Notes under the pieces: model-generated | Databases searched by the model: none | What the model saw: the letters and a program-made list of their open reading frames with translations, nothing else | What the model was told of the DNA's origin: nothing | In this document: piece by piece, positions 55,097 through 64,000 of the stretch | Numbering within the stretch: the first letter of the stretch is position 1 | Layout of the letters: each line of letters starts with the position of its first letter | Program-made: the position numbers and the translations under genes | Assembly (NCBI GenBank): GCA_035411585.1 | Contig: DAONTI010000005.1 | Location: 88,206-152,205 of the forward strand | Source: MWDV01 sp002070715 | Lineage (GTDB): Bacteria > Verrucomicrobiota > Verrucomicrobiia > Limisphaerales > MWDV01 | Length of the DNA: 64,000 nt | Reading direction: 5' to 3'

Positions 55097-56005
55097 GTGT
55101 TAAGTATTGGCATTAAAGAGCTGTTGGACGCGGGCGTTCATTTCGGGCACCAAACCCGGCGTTGGAATCCCAAGATGAAGCCCTTCATCTTCGACGCGCG
55201 TAACGGCATTCACATCATTGATCTCAGCAAATCCCTGGCGCAGCTCGATGCCGCGTGTGGGTTCCTGCGGGAAACCGTCAGCAAAGGCGGTCGGATCATT
55301 TTCGTCGGCACCAAAAAACAGGCGCAACAAGCCATCAAAGACACCGCCAAGGACTGCGGCCAGTTCTGGGTCACGGAACGGTGGTTGGGCGGCACGCTCA
55401 CCAATTTTTCCACCATCCGCCAATCCATGAACCGCTTGAAAGAGATTGAGAAGATGGAGGCCGACGGCACCCTGAACACGTACGTGAAACAGGAGCAGGC
55501 CAGCATCCGCCGGGAAGCCGCGCGGTTGATCAAGTATTTCGATGGCATTCGCGGCATGGAAAAACACCCGGGCGCCATGTTTGTGGTGGATATCCGCCGC
55601 GAACACAACGCCGTGGCCGAGGCCCGCAAACTCAAGATCCCCGTGGTGGCGTTGGTGGATACCAACTGCGATCCCGACCTGGTGGATTATCCCATCCCCG
55701 CAAATGATGACGCCATTCGTTCGGTGCGCATGATTCTCAGTGTGGTGGGCCAGACCGTCCTGCAGGCCCGGGCCGAGCATGAAGCCAAGTTTGCGCGGCG
55801 CCGCACCGAAGAAACCCCGGCGGAGCCGGCCCCCGCCGCGGAAACCCCTGCGGCACCTGTGGCGCCCGTGAGTGCGCCGGCGCCGGTCGCGCCCGTCACT
55901 CCGGTAACTCCGGTCACTCCAGTAACTCCGGTGACGCCGATCGTCACGGAGATTCCGGCAACGGTGGTTTCTCCGGAAGCGCCCACCACTCCGCCGCAAG
56001 CCTGA
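55097..56005 (+). CDS. rpsB: 30S ribosomal protein S2 with long Pro/Ala/Val/Thr tail
   Basis: Small-subunit protein S2. The first 230 residues are canonical: LLDAGVHFGHQTRRWNPKM, FVGTKKQAQQAI, ERWLGGTLTNFSTI, VVDIRREHNAVAEARKL and PVVALVDTNCDPDLVDYPIP. About 70 further residues form a low-complexity tail with repeated P-V-T units (about residues 268-285), absent from E. coli S2 (241 residues). The start is GTG with AAAGGA six bases before it. tsf follows 52 bases later, the widespread rpsB-tsf operon, ending at the terminator near 56921. Confidence 0.97.
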   Translation: MLSIGIKELLDAGVHFGHQTRRWNPKMKPFIFDARNGIHIIDLSKSLAQLDAACGFLRETVSKGGRIIFVGTKKQAQQAIKDTAKDCGQFWVTERWLGGTLTNFSTIRQSMNRLKEIEKMEADGTLNTYVKQEQASIRREAARLIKYFDGIRGMEKHPGAMFVVDIRREHNAVAEARKLKIPVVALVDTNCDPDLVDYPIPANDDAIRSVRMILSVVGQTVLQARAEHEAKFARRRTEETPAEPAPAAETPAAPVAPVSAPAPVAPVTPVTPVTPVTPVTPIVTEIPATVVSPEAPTTPPQA

Positions 56006-56057
56006 GCGGCGTCCCGATTCGAACCGATTGCAAATCAGCAACTGAATTTGATGTTTT

Positions 56058-56900
56058 ATGGCTGAAATTACTGCTGCCAATGTGGCCAAACTCCGCCAGA
56101 TCACCAACGCGGGGATGATGGATTGTAAACGCGCTCTGACCGAAGCCCAGGGCGACATGGACAAAGCGGTGGAATTGCTCCGCAAGAAAGGCGCCGCCAC
56201 CGCCGCGCACAAAGCGGCCCGGGAAGCCCGCGAGGGCATCGTCGTCGCCCATGTTGCCCCCGACGCCCGCACCGGCATTCTCGTGGAGGTCAATTGTGAA
56301 ACTGATTTTGTGGCCCGCAACGAGATGTTTCGCGCCTTTGCCGCGGACGTCGCGGCCACGCTGGCGGTGAATCCGCAGGCGGATTTGGAGGCCTTGCGGG
56401 AGGATGCGGTGGGGCGGATTCGCGAGAATCTGAAAATCCCCCGGCACATCCGGTTGGAAGTGCAGGGCAACGGCATGGTGGCCGCCTATATTCACACCGG
56501 ATCAAAGATCGGAGTGTTGGTGGAAGTCGGCGCCGGCAAAGAAGCGACGGTGGCGACCGAGGCGTTCAAGCAACTGGTGCGGGACCTCACGCTGCAAATC
56601 GCCGCAGCCAGCCCGCTCGCGGTTTCCCGGGAGCAGTTGCCGGCAGACCGGGTCGCCAAGGAACGCGAGATTGCCGCGGAGCAGGTCAAGGACAAGCCGC
56701 CGCAGGCCATCGCCAAAATTGTCGAAGGCAAAATGGAAAAGTATTTCCAAACCTGCTGCCTGCTGGATCAGGGTTACGTAAAGCAGAACTCCGAGATTAG
56801 TGTCAAGGAGCGGATTGCCAGCGCCAGCAAGGAGCTCGATGATACGCTGGAGGTGCGCCGGTTCGTGCGGTACCAGGTCGGCGAAATTGTGAACGGCTAA
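56058..56900 (+). CDS. tsf: Translation elongation factor Ts
   Basis: Nucleotide-exchange factor for EF-Tu. It is 280 residues. The N-terminal UBA-like part (VAKLRQITNAGMMDCKRALT) with MDCKRAL and the EF-Tu-contacting TDFVARNEMF (usually TDFVAxNxxF) are intact. The C-terminal half contains ASPLAVSREQLP, LDQGYVKQN and VRRFVRYQVGE. It is the second gene of rpsB-tsf, with a strong terminator 21 bases past its stop. Confidence 0.98.
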   Translation: MAEITAANVAKLRQITNAGMMDCKRALTEAQGDMDKAVELLRKKGAATAAHKAAREAREGIVVAHVAPDARTGILVEVNCETDFVARNEMFRAFAADVAATLAVNPQADLEALREDAVGRIRENLKIPRHIRLEVQGNGMVAAYIHTGSKIGVLVEVGAGKEATVATEAFKQLVRDLTLQIAAASPLAVSREQLPADRVAKEREIAAEQVKDKPPQAIAKIVEGKMEKYFQTCCLLDQGYVKQNSEISVKERIASASKELDDTLEVRRFVRYQVGEIVNG

Positions 56901-56920
56901 AACCGGATTTCCGTGTTTTC

Positions 56921-56947
56921 TGGGCGCCTTTCCGGCGCCCATTTTTT
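56921..56947 (+). terminator. Intrinsic terminator of rpsB-tsf
   Basis: TGGGCGCC (56921-56928) pairs perfectly with GGCGCCCA (56934-56941) around a five-base loop, followed by six T's. Confidence 0.93.
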
Positions 56948-57024
56948 ATGCCCCGATGCCGCGCCGACAACGCAACGAGCGCGGGCCGGGGTTTCACCAA
57001 GCCGGCAAAGCCGGAGGCGTGGAT

Positions 57025-58443
57025 TCAGCCCACCCGTTTTCGCGCCAGCGTGTGGGTGGCGTGGCCGTAATAAGCTTCCGCCGCTTCCATCAAGGTTTCG
57101 GACAGGGTCGGATGCGGATGCACAGTGAGGGCGATGTCCTCCGCCGTGGCCCCCATCTCGAGGGCCAGCGCGGCTTCGGCGATCAGTTCGCCCGCGCCGG
57201 CACCGACGATGCCAACCCCCAACACCCGTTCGCTCTCCGGATCAATCACCATCTTGGTCAGGCCGTCCGTGCGGTCAAAGGACATCGCGCGCCCGGAGGC
57301 GGACCACGGAAACTTGGTCACTTCGCAGGTGATGTTGCGCTCGCGGGCTTCGGCCTCGGTCAAGCCGCACCAGGCCAGTTCGGGATCGGTGAACACCACC
57401 GCGGGGATCACGATGTTTTCAAAACGACTGGCCTCGCCGAGGATCACTTCCACGGCGATGCGCGCCTCTTTGTGGGCCTTGTGCGCGAGCAAGACACCGC
57501 CCGCGATGTCGCCAATCGCGTAGATTTGCGGATCGTCGGTTTGTTGCCCGGAATTGACTTTGACAAAGCCTTTGTCATCCAACTGCACCCGGGTGTTTTC
57601 CAAGCCGAGGTCGGTGCTGTTCGGCCGTCGCCCCACCGCGACGAGCACCCGATCGTACAACTCTTCAACCTGCCGCCCGTCGAATTCCGTGACCACTTTG
57701 ATCTGTTTGCCGGCGGTGGCCATGCTCAGGACTTTTGCCTTGAGCCGGATTTCTTGGAACGCCTTTTTCGCGTTTTGAATCACGGGCCGGGAAAGATCCG
57801 GGTCCGCGCCGGTCAGGACATTTTCCAAGGCTTCGACGAGAATGATCTGGCTGCCCAACGCGGCGTACACCGTGCCCAACTCCATTCCAATATAGCCGCC
57901 GCCGACGACCAGCATCCGCTCGGGAATATCCTCGATCTCCAGCGCCTCGGTGGAAGTCATGATGCGCGGATTACCCAGATCGAAAGCCTTGGGCAACGCG
58001 GGCAGGGAGCCGGTGGCCAGGATGGCTTGTTCGAATTTTATGAACTGCTGTCCTTGCTCGGTTTCCACCCGCAACGTCTGGGAATCCTCAAAATAGCCGC
58101 GCCCGGCGAGCACCTGCACCCCCCGTTTTTGGCCGAGGAACGCCACGCCGCCCGCCAGTTTTTGGAGGATGGATTCCTTCCACGCGCGCAACTTGGCCAG
58201 GTCAATCGTGGGCGGCGCGAACGTGATGCCGCGATGCGCTGATTCGCGGGCGGCGGTGATTTGGTGGGTGGCGTACAGCAGGGCTTTCGAGGGAATGCAG
58301 CCCGCGTTGAGGCAGACGCCGCCCAATCGTTTTTCGCGTTCGACCAGGATGACTTTTTTGCCCATGTCAGCGGCATAAAAAGCGGCGGCGTATCCGCCCG
58401 GGCCGGCGCCGATGACGACAATTTCAGTGGTGAGAGTGTCCAT
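57025..58443 (-). CDS. lpdA: Dihydrolipoyl dehydrogenase (E3)
   Basis: FAD-dependent E3 subunit of 2-oxoacid dehydrogenase complexes, reoxidising lipoamide with NAD. It is 472 residues. VVIGAGPGGYAAA is the FAD loop, GGVCLNAGCIPSKALL the redox-active disulfide, VGGGYIGMELG the NAD loop, and VHPHPTLSETLMEA the C-terminal His-Glu pair of the partner active site. The ATG at 58443 gives the expected N-terminus; 11 extra residues upstream are possible. It lies 42 bases downstream of the E2 gene, forming an E2-E3 operon. No E1 gene is in the window. Confidence 0.96.
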   Translation of the reverse strand: MDTLTTEIVVIGAGPGGYAAAFYAADMGKKVILVEREKRLGGVCLNAGCIPSKALLYATHQITAARESAHRGITFAPPTIDLAKLRAWKESILQKLAGGVAFLGQKRGVQVLAGRGYFEDSQTLRVETEQGQQFIKFEQAILATGSLPALPKAFDLGNPRIMTSTEALEIEDIPERMLVVGGGYIGMELGTVYAALGSQIILVEALENVLTGADPDLSRPVIQNAKKAFQEIRLKAKVLSMATAGKQIKVVTEFDGRQVEELYDRVLVAVGRRPNSTDLGLENTRVQLDDKGFVKVNSGQQTDDPQIYAIGDIAGGVLLAHKAHKEARIAVEVILGEASRFENIVIPAVVFTDPELAWCGLTEAEARERNITCEVTKFPWSASGRAMSFDRTDGLTKMVIDPESERVLGVGIVGAGAGELIAEAALALEMGATAEDIALTVHPHPTLSETLMEAAEAYYGHATHTLARKRVG

Positions 58444-58485
58444 GATGATGCAATAACGGGTTTGAGAGGGTGACAATCAGGAACA

Positions 58486-59790
58486 TCAAAGCGCCACGGC
58501 GCTTTCCGGAAATTCTTCCAAAGCGCGCAGGAAATCCACGGTGAAGCGCGCCGCCGCGCCGCCGTCAATCAGGCGGTGATCATAGCTCAAGGCGAGCGGG
58601 ACGAGCAGACGCGGTTCGATCTGGCCGTCCGGCCGCACGACGGGCCGCAAGGCGCCGCGGCCAATGCCGAGAATGGCCACCTCGGGTTTGTTGATGATGG
58701 GCGTGAAATGCGCGCCGCCGATGGCGCCTTGATTGGAGATGGTGAACGTGCCGCCCTGCATTTCTTCCCGGGCCACTTTTCGTTCGCGCGCCCGCTGGGC
58801 CAGGGTTTCCAGTTCCTGGGCCAGGTCAAGCAGGGACTTTTTATCGGCATCCCGCACAACCGGCACGAGCAATCCCTGTTCGGTATCCACGGCAATGCCA
58901 ATGTGGAAGTACTCCTTGTACACGATGTCCTGGGTGGCCTCGTCCAGGCTGCAATTAAACACGGGATGCTGTTTCAAGGTGTCCACCAGCGCGCGCAGCA
59001 GCAGCGGTGTCACGGTCAACCGGGCGCCCTTCGCGGCGTAGGCCGGACCGAACTGTTTGCGCAGGGCGTTCAGCCGCGTGAAATCCGCGTCTGCGAATTG
59101 GGTGACATGCGGAATGGTTTGCCAATTTTCGGCCATCCGCCGCGCGATGGTCTGGCGCAACATCGTGGTGGGTTGCCGTTGGATCGGTCCCCATTTCGAA
59201 AAATCCACCGATACCGGCGCCGGTGGCGCGGTGGGCGCTCCGGATGGGGGAGCGGCGGCGGCGGTTTTGGGTTTGAGCGCCACCTGTTGCAGTTTTTCGA
59301 TGTAAGCGCGGATGTCGCTGGTGACGATGCGTCCGCCGGCTTCACTGCCGCGCACCCGGGCCAGATCAATGCCCAGTTCGCGGGCGATGCGCCGGATGGA
59401 AGGCGAGGCGACGGGCGCGGCGACAGGTTCAGGGAAATCCGTATCCACGACTGCGGCGGGAGCCGCGGGTGCGGGAGCAGCGGTCGGCGCGGCCGCCGCG
59501 GGGGCGGCTGCCGGAGACGCGGCGGGTGGAGCGGCCGCGGGCGTGGGCGCAGTTGATTCGCTTCCCGCCAGCGATAGAATCCGCTGCCCGACGTTGAGTT
59601 TATCGCCGGCCTTGACGTAAACTTGGCTGACCACACCGCCCGCGCTGGCGGGGATGGAAGCGATCGCTTTCTCGTTTTCCAGTTCGAGGAGCGTCTGGCC
59701 CTCGGTGATCGTATCGCCGGCTTTGACGAACACAGTCACGACGGTGCCGGAATCGGCACCCTCACCCAGTGGTGGCAAATTGATATTCAT
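58486..59790 (-). CDS. Dihydrolipoamide acyltransferase (E2) of a 2-oxoacid dehydrogenase, probably pyruvate
   Basis: Core acyltransferase, 434 residues. One lipoyl domain (1-78) carries the attachment Lys41 in ELENEKAIAS. An Ala/Pro linker (about 80-125) follows, then a subunit-binding domain (SIRRIARELGIDLARVRGS), a second linker, and the catalytic domain (about 205-434) with SYDHRLIDGG, which holds the catalytic His and Asp. GTFTISNQGAIGG also matches. DKA is usual at the lipoyl site; EKA here resembles pyruvate-type E2s. Whether it serves pyruvate or branched-chain oxoacids is not certain. The E3 gene follows in the same operon. Confidence 0.92.
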   Translation of the reverse strand: MNINLPPLGEGADSGTVVTVFVKAGDTITEGQTLLELENEKAIASIPASAGGVVSQVYVKAGDKLNVGQRILSLAGSESTAPTPAAAPPAASPAAAPAAAAPTAAPAPAAPAAVVDTDFPEPVAAPVASPSIRRIARELGIDLARVRGSEAGGRIVTSDIRAYIEKLQQVALKPKTAAAAPPSGAPTAPPAPVSVDFSKWGPIQRQPTTMLRQTIARRMAENWQTIPHVTQFADADFTRLNALRKQFGPAYAAKGARLTVTPLLLRALVDTLKQHPVFNCSLDEATQDIVYKEYFHIGIAVDTEQGLLVPVVRDADKKSLLDLAQELETLAQRARERKVAREEMQGGTFTISNQGAIGGAHFTPIINKPEVAILGIGRGALRPVVRPDGQIEPRLLVPLALSYDHRLIDGGAAARFTVDFLRALEEFPESAVAL

Positions 59791-60060
59791 GCGTAAAGCA
59801 TGGAAGAATTTATGAAAATCCGCGACAATAGCAAGCTTGCGACAGGCCGAAGCGGCGCTCGCGCCGGCGACTCCACGACCTGCTTATTTCAATGGGCCGC
59901 ATTTCCGGAACGACGTCGTTTTGGACAGATCAGAGATCGGGCAAGACGCCTGCTCTTCCAGCTTTTCTCCGCCGGTTGTGCAAGCGAATTTCAACCATCG
60001 CGCTGCGTTGTTTCGGTATTTGTTTTTGACACCAAAGCGGTGAAATCCAAGATTGGGCGG

Positions 60061-61287
60061 ATGATGAGCCAAAGGAATTTGGGAAAATTGTTGGCCGGCT
60101 TTTGGCTGGGCATCTGGGTTGCCGGCTCGGTCGGTTGGGCGTCGGACGCGTTTGATCCGCCCGCGTTGTATTTGACTTGGCAACGCGATCCCACCACCAC
60201 GATGACCGTCCATTGGCATACCGAGGACGAGGCCAAAACCGAGTTGTATTTTCGGCGGGTCGGCGATACGAACGCCTGGACCACTGCCGCCGGCACGAGT
60301 CATCCGTTGCCCGCCAGCATCCGCACGGTGCATACGGTGGAATTGACCGGGCTGCGACCCAAAACCGATTACGAATTTTGTTTCTGGCCGGGCGAACGGG
60401 TTTTCAAATTCCGCACCCTGCCGAAGGATCTGAGTCAGCCGATCCGGTTTGCCGATGGCGGTGATGTGTATCATCACCGGGAAGCGATGGATACCATGAA
60501 TGAACTGGTGGGCAAGCTGGACGCTTCGTTTGCCGTGATTGGCGGGGACCTGGCCTACGCCTTTGGCGGCTCCATCCAAAACGAGCTCATGGAGCGGTGG
60601 GACGCCTATTTTGATTCGTGGAAGCAAAAAGCGCGCACACCGGACGGACGGCTCGTGCCCATGCTGGTCACGATCGGCAATCATGAGGTGCGGGGGTCCT
60701 ACCATCAGCCGAGCGAGCGCGCCCCGGCGTATTACGCGTCGTTCGCCATGCCCGGTCCGCAGGGATACAACGTTTTGGATTGCGGCAATTATCTGAGTCT
60801 GCTGCTGTTGGACTCCGGCCACACCCACCCCGTTGAAGGGGCGCAAACGGATTGGTTGAAACAAACGCTCGCGGCGCGGCAACACGTATCGCACGTATTC
60901 CCGGTTTATCACGTGCCGGCCTGGCCATCTTACCGTTCCGATAAAGTCGGTGAAAGCGGAAAGATCAATCACTTGATACGCGAGCATTGGTGTCCGCTTT
61001 TTGACGAATACGGCGTCCAACTGGCCTTCGAACACCACGATCACGCCTACAAACGCACCTATCCCATCCGCAAAGGCTCCATTGATCCCCGGGGCGTTGT
61101 TTATCTTGGGGACGGTGCGTGGGGCGTGACGGTGCGCAAACCGGATGCCAAAGGCCGTTGGTATCTCGCCCGGGCCGGGCAGATCCGGCATATCTATCTC
61201 GTGACCTTGTATGCCGACGCCCGGCATGTGGTGGCCGTGAACGAGAACGGCGAGTTCTTCGACGAAGTGTATCAGCGGGTTCGTTGA
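60061..61287 (+). CDS. Purple acid phosphatase-like metallophosphoesterase
   Basis: A 408-residue exported metallophosphatase. A signal peptide (LAGFWLGIWVAGSVGWA) is followed by an FnIII-like domain (about 32-120; PPALYLTWQRDPTTTMTVHW) as in plant-type purple acid phosphatases. The metallophosphoesterase domain then shows RFADGGDVYHH (129-139), VIGGDLAYAFGG (159-170), TIGNHEVRGSY (204-214), FPVYHVPAWPS and FEHHDHAYKRTYP. All five motif blocks are present, although the last has Glu where Gly is usual (GHxH). It should release phosphate from organic esters in the periplasm. The ATG at 60061 starts the signal peptide; the frame is open upstream to 59800 without similarity. Confidence 0.87.
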   Translation: MMSQRNLGKLLAGFWLGIWVAGSVGWASDAFDPPALYLTWQRDPTTTMTVHWHTEDEAKTELYFRRVGDTNAWTTAAGTSHPLPASIRTVHTVELTGLRPKTDYEFCFWPGERVFKFRTLPKDLSQPIRFADGGDVYHHREAMDTMNELVGKLDASFAVIGGDLAYAFGGSIQNELMERWDAYFDSWKQKARTPDGRLVPMLVTIGNHEVRGSYHQPSERAPAYYASFAMPGPQGYNVLDCGNYLSLLLLDSGHTHPVEGAQTDWLKQTLAARQHVSHVFPVYHVPAWPSYRSDKVGESGKINHLIREHWCPLFDEYGVQLAFEHHDHAYKRTYPIRKGSIDPRGVVYLGDGAWGVTVRKPDAKGRWYLARAGQIRHIYLVTLYADARHVVAVNENGEFFDEVYQRVR

Positions 61288-61386
61288 ACCCGCCGCGCAG
61301 GACGGCGAGCCGTGGATTCCGCCGCGGACGACGTGACGCGGGAGTTGCTGTTGCCAAGCTTCGCGCCGCTTCATTAAGCTGCGGCC

Positions 61387-63303
61387 ATGAAAGCTGCTTT
61401 TGCGCTGGGATTGGCCTTGTGCGTCCTGGGGGGCTGGCCGGCGTTGGCCCAAAGTCCGGACGACCAATACATCGGCATCTACGCCACCATCCAGGAAGCC
61501 GATGCCCTGCTGGCGGCCGGACGGAACAGCGAAGCGGCAACCCGGTATGAGCAGGCCCAATCGGCGCTGCGCCGGATGAAAACCGTTTACCCGAATTGGA
61601 ATCCGCGGGTGGTTAATTTCCGGTTGAATTACCTGGCCTCCCGGCTTGCCGTCACCGGCCCTCCGCCCGCGCCCCAACCCCCAGACACGCCGCCCCCGCC
61701 CGCACCCCCCGCGCCCGTCGCTTCGCCGGACCCGGCGCTGCAAAAGGAAGTGCGCGAGCTGCGCGAACTCGTCGAGCAATTGCAGGCCGACAAGGCGTTG
61801 TTGCAGGCCAAACTCAAGGAGGCGTTCGAAATCCAACCCGCGGCGGTGGACCCGCGTGAACTGGCCCAGGCCAACGAACGAATTGTCTCGCTGGAAAAGG
61901 AAAAGGATCTGCTGCAGACGACTTTGGAACAGGAACGCGCCCGGCTACCCGCGGCCAACGCCGCTGAACGGGAACGATTCCGCCAGCAGCTCGCCGAAGC
62001 CAACCAACAGCTCCGGACCCAAACGGAGCGGGTGGAAAGTCTCACGCGGGAGAAACGCGCGATGCAACAACGGCTCGAAGCATTGGCGGGCGCGCCGGCG
62101 GCCGCTGTGGAACTGGAACAGGTGCGCCGGGCGTTGGCCGAGGCAACGCAAAAGCTCAGTGAACAAACCGCGCGGAACGAACAACTCGCCCAGGACCGGG
62201 ACGCCTTGCAAACGCGGCTTCGGCAATGGGACGCCGAGGTTGAGGCGGCGGCCGCCTTGCGTGCCGAAAACGAATTGCTCAAACGACAACTGGCCGATGC
62301 CCGGGCCGCTGCCAGCCGGGAGGACACCGAACAGGCACTAAAACAAGCGCAGGCCCGGATCGCGGCGTTGCAATCCGATCTGGAAATTCTGCGGCTTGAA
62401 AAGACCACCTTGGAAAACCGGCTGAGCACGATGGCGACGGCCACGCCCGCCCCGCCTCCGCCGTCGGTGGATGCCGAGCGTCTGCGGCAATTGGAACGCG
62501 AACGGGACGAACTGCAAAAGCAACTTGCCGCCGTCACCCGGGAACTGACCGGGGTCCGGGATGAATCCGCCGGCCGGACCCGGGAAATGGCCGATCAATT
62601 GACCGCCCTGCGGGCGCGCTTGGAGATTCTGGAAGCCACCCCGGTGCCGTACACGGCGGAGGAACTGGCCTTGATGAAACCGCCGGCGCCGCGTCTGGCG
62701 GTGGTTGATCCCGCCCCTTCCCGACCGGCCGTTCCCCAATCTCCCGCCGGCAGCGCTACGCTGATCGCGGAAGCACAACGTCAGTTCGCCGTCCGCCAAT
62801 ACGATCAAGCCGAGACGAACCTCCTGCGGGTGCTTCGCGAGGACGAACAGAATGTCAACGTGCAGGCCAATCTCGCCGTTATTCAAATGCAATTGAACAA
62901 ACTGGATGAAGCCGAACGGCAGGTCCGGCAGGCGCTCAGTCATGCGCCCAACGACGCCTTCAGCCATTTCGTGTTGGGCCAGGTCAAGTTGCGCCAGGAA
63001 CAATATGGGGCGGCGGTGGATGCGCTCAGCCGCGCCGCGCAGCTCAACCCGCAGGAGGCGGAAATTCAGAACTTCCTCGGTATCGCGCTCAGTCACCAGG
63101 GACTGCGGATGCCGGCGGAAACCGCGTTGCGCCGAGCCATCCTACTGGAGCCGGGCTATGGGAGTGCCCATAACAATCTAGCGGTGATCTATCTCAACCA
63201 GAATCCGCCCATGGTGGAACTGGCGCGCTGGCATTATCAACGCGCGCTGACCGCCGGGCATCCCAGGAACCCCGAACTTGAAAAGGCGTTGGAAACGAAA
63301 TGA
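61387..63303 (+). CDS. Exported coiled-coil and TPR protein
   Basis: A 638-residue protein with a Sec signal (MKAAFALGLALCVLGGWPALA). A short helical domain (23-80) and a Pro-rich spacer (about 92-115) come first. Then a very long coiled coil (about 118-425) follows, rich in Glu, Gln, Arg and Ala heptads with a second Pro-rich break near 355. At the end are about four TPR-like repeats (about 455-635): AQRQFAVRQYDQAETNLLRV, QANLAVIQMQLNKLDEAE, SHFVLGQVKLRQEQYGAAVD and NFLGIALSHQGLRMPAETAL. It is probably a periplasmic scaffold. I recognise no specific family. Confidence 0.8.
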   Translation: MKAAFALGLALCVLGGWPALAQSPDDQYIGIYATIQEADALLAAGRNSEAATRYEQAQSALRRMKTVYPNWNPRVVNFRLNYLASRLAVTGPPPAPQPPDTPPPPAPPAPVASPDPALQKEVRELRELVEQLQADKALLQAKLKEAFEIQPAAVDPRELAQANERIVSLEKEKDLLQTTLEQERARLPAANAAERERFRQQLAEANQQLRTQTERVESLTREKRAMQQRLEALAGAPAAAVELEQVRRALAEATQKLSEQTARNEQLAQDRDALQTRLRQWDAEVEAAAALRAENELLKRQLADARAAASREDTEQALKQAQARIAALQSDLEILRLEKTTLENRLSTMATATPAPPPPSVDAERLRQLERERDELQKQLAAVTRELTGVRDESAGRTREMADQLTALRARLEILEATPVPYTAEELALMKPPAPRLAVVDPAPSRPAVPQSPAGSATLIAEAQRQFAVRQYDQAETNLLRVLREDEQNVNVQANLAVIQMQLNKLDEAERQVRQALSHAPNDAFSHFVLGQVKLRQEQYGAAVDALSRAAQLNPQEAEIQNFLGIALSHQGLRMPAETALRRAILLEPGYGSAHNNLAVIYLNQNPPMVELARWHYQRALTAGHPRNPELEKALETK

Positions 63304-63464
63304 TTCGCGACGGGAAAATGGATAGCGGCGGGAAAGAGGACCGCCCCAGGCGGGATGAACAAAACGGGATGCCGCATTTTTCCAAGGCGGAACGACAGCG
63401 TTTGCCGGGTGGACACCTCCCGTGTGGACTAGCTAGACTCTCCGCGGCAACCGAACCTCTTTGA

Positions 63465-63890
63465 ATGGTTATGCGACAATGTTTCCACGAATTCACGCTG
63501 ACCACGTCGGGACGCGGTCTTTACGAATTCACCCGCGATCTGATGGCCTGGGTTCGCGACCACGGTTTTCAGGAGGGGCTCTTGACCTTGCACGTGCGCC
63601 ACACCTCGGCGTCCCTGCTGATTCAGGAAAACGCCGATCCCGAGGTGCAACGCGATTTAGAGCGTTTCTTTGCCCGGCTGGTACCGGACGGCGACCGGCT
63701 CTTCCGTCATACGTGCGAGGGCGACGATGACATGCCCGCGCACGTGCGCACCGCCTTGACTGCGGTGAATCTGAGCCTGCCCGTGTCCGGCGGCCGCATG
63801 GCGCTGGGCACCTGGCAGGGTGTTTACCTGTGGGAACATCGCACCCATCCGCATACCCGCCGCGTGGCCGCCCACTTCATCGGTGAGTAA
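63465..63890 (+). CDS. YjbQ/UPF0047 family protein
   Basis: A 141-residue protein of the YjbQ family, a small trimeric fold reported to have weak thiamin phosphate synthase activity. Conserved parts are TLHVRHTSASLLIQENADP, EGDDDMPAHVRTAL, LPVSGGRMALGTWQGVYLWE and a basic His-rich end (HRTHPHTRRV). The predicted metal-site histidines are present. The ATG at 63465 or 63471 may be used. It is the last gene in the window; the next 110 bases show nothing. Confidence 0.93.
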   Translation: MVMRQCFHEFTLTTSGRGLYEFTRDLMAWVRDHGFQEGLLTLHVRHTSASLLIQENADPEVQRDLERFFARLVPDGDRLFRHTCEGDDDMPAHVRTALTAVNLSLPVSGGRMALGTWQGVYLWEHRTHPHTRRVAAHFIGE

Positions 63891-64000
63891 GACACCGGCC
63901 TGGCGCCGAAAACTTGATTCGTTGCCTTCCCTCACCCGATGTGAAGCTGGAAAGCTCCCCTTAAATTGAGCCAGGTGTTATGAGAGACTTGGGCGGCGCG

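Noticed and set aside
59884..61836. 650-codon minus-strand frame opposite the purple acid phosphatase gene
   Set aside because: No recognisable domain or signal, and the plus strand encodes clear metallophosphoesterase motifs.

Overview
The window is 64 kb of GC-rich (roughly 60%) bacterial chromosome with tightly packed genes on both strands. There is no phage, plasmid or transposase gene. The gene content fits a free-living heterotroph of the Verrucomicrobiota, possibly Limisphaerales/Pedosphaera-like. That placement is inferred from three things: exported MocA-type oxidoreductases and aminotransferases with Tat signals, many secreted carbohydrate- and phosphate-releasing enzymes, and a PduS/PduT microcompartment pair. 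It has not been tested by phylogeny.

Layout. 1-5.3 kb: purA, uppS, a lipoprotein, a Tat-exported DegT-type aminotransferase and a tRNA-Thr gene with a clear promoter. 5.4-7.3 kb: a translationally coupled pair encoding a PduS-like flavin/Fe-S electron-transfer protein and a PduT-like shell protein, with no other microcompartment genes. 7.4-10.3 kb: an accessory patch with a small membrane protein, the 3' end of an Rhs gene with its variable tip, a BamE-like membrane protein, and about 1 kb of dispersed repeats. 10.3-19.3 kb: a ceramidase-like protein, an alkaline-phosphatase-superfamily protein, argG, a PDZ protein, a cupin sugar isomerase-like protein, a solitary leuD and an MFS exporter. 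19.6-25.3 kb: a four-gene MacAB-TolC-type efflux operon whose adaptor ends in an EF-hand. 25.4-30.0 kb: nagZ, a secreted protein and a GH50-like glycoside hydrolase. 30.3-32.0 kb: a compact type II restriction-modification pair. 32.3-41.9 kb: mnmA, two ABC-2 permeases without an ATPase, an EamA transporter, secA, dapA-dapB and folK.

42-53.9 kb: a sugar-metabolism region. It holds a MocA oxidoreductase, a 1118-residue fusion of a fucokinase-like GHMP kinase to a UDP-sugar pyrophosphorylase, a GalU-like nucleotidyltransferase, two MFS symporters, a sugar-phosphate isomerase-like TIM barrel, a GH43-like protein and an acetamidase. 53.9-55.1 kb: 1.2 kb of dispersed repeats running into a strong promoter for rpsB-tsf. 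56.9-63.9 kb: E3 and E2 of a 2-oxoacid dehydrogenase, a purple acid phosphatase-like protein, a coiled-coil/TPR protein and a YjbQ protein.

Most notable. (1) The kinase/pyrophosphorylase fusion has the reverse domain order of known FKGP/Fkp enzymes, and both it and its GalU-like neighbour carry altered active-site loops. (2) The PduS-PduT redox pair stands alone. (3) Intergenic regions carry several families of dispersed repeats, including hairpin units with an exact 50-nt period and compensatory stem changes, and a composite of about 200 bp present at two sites 44 kb apart.
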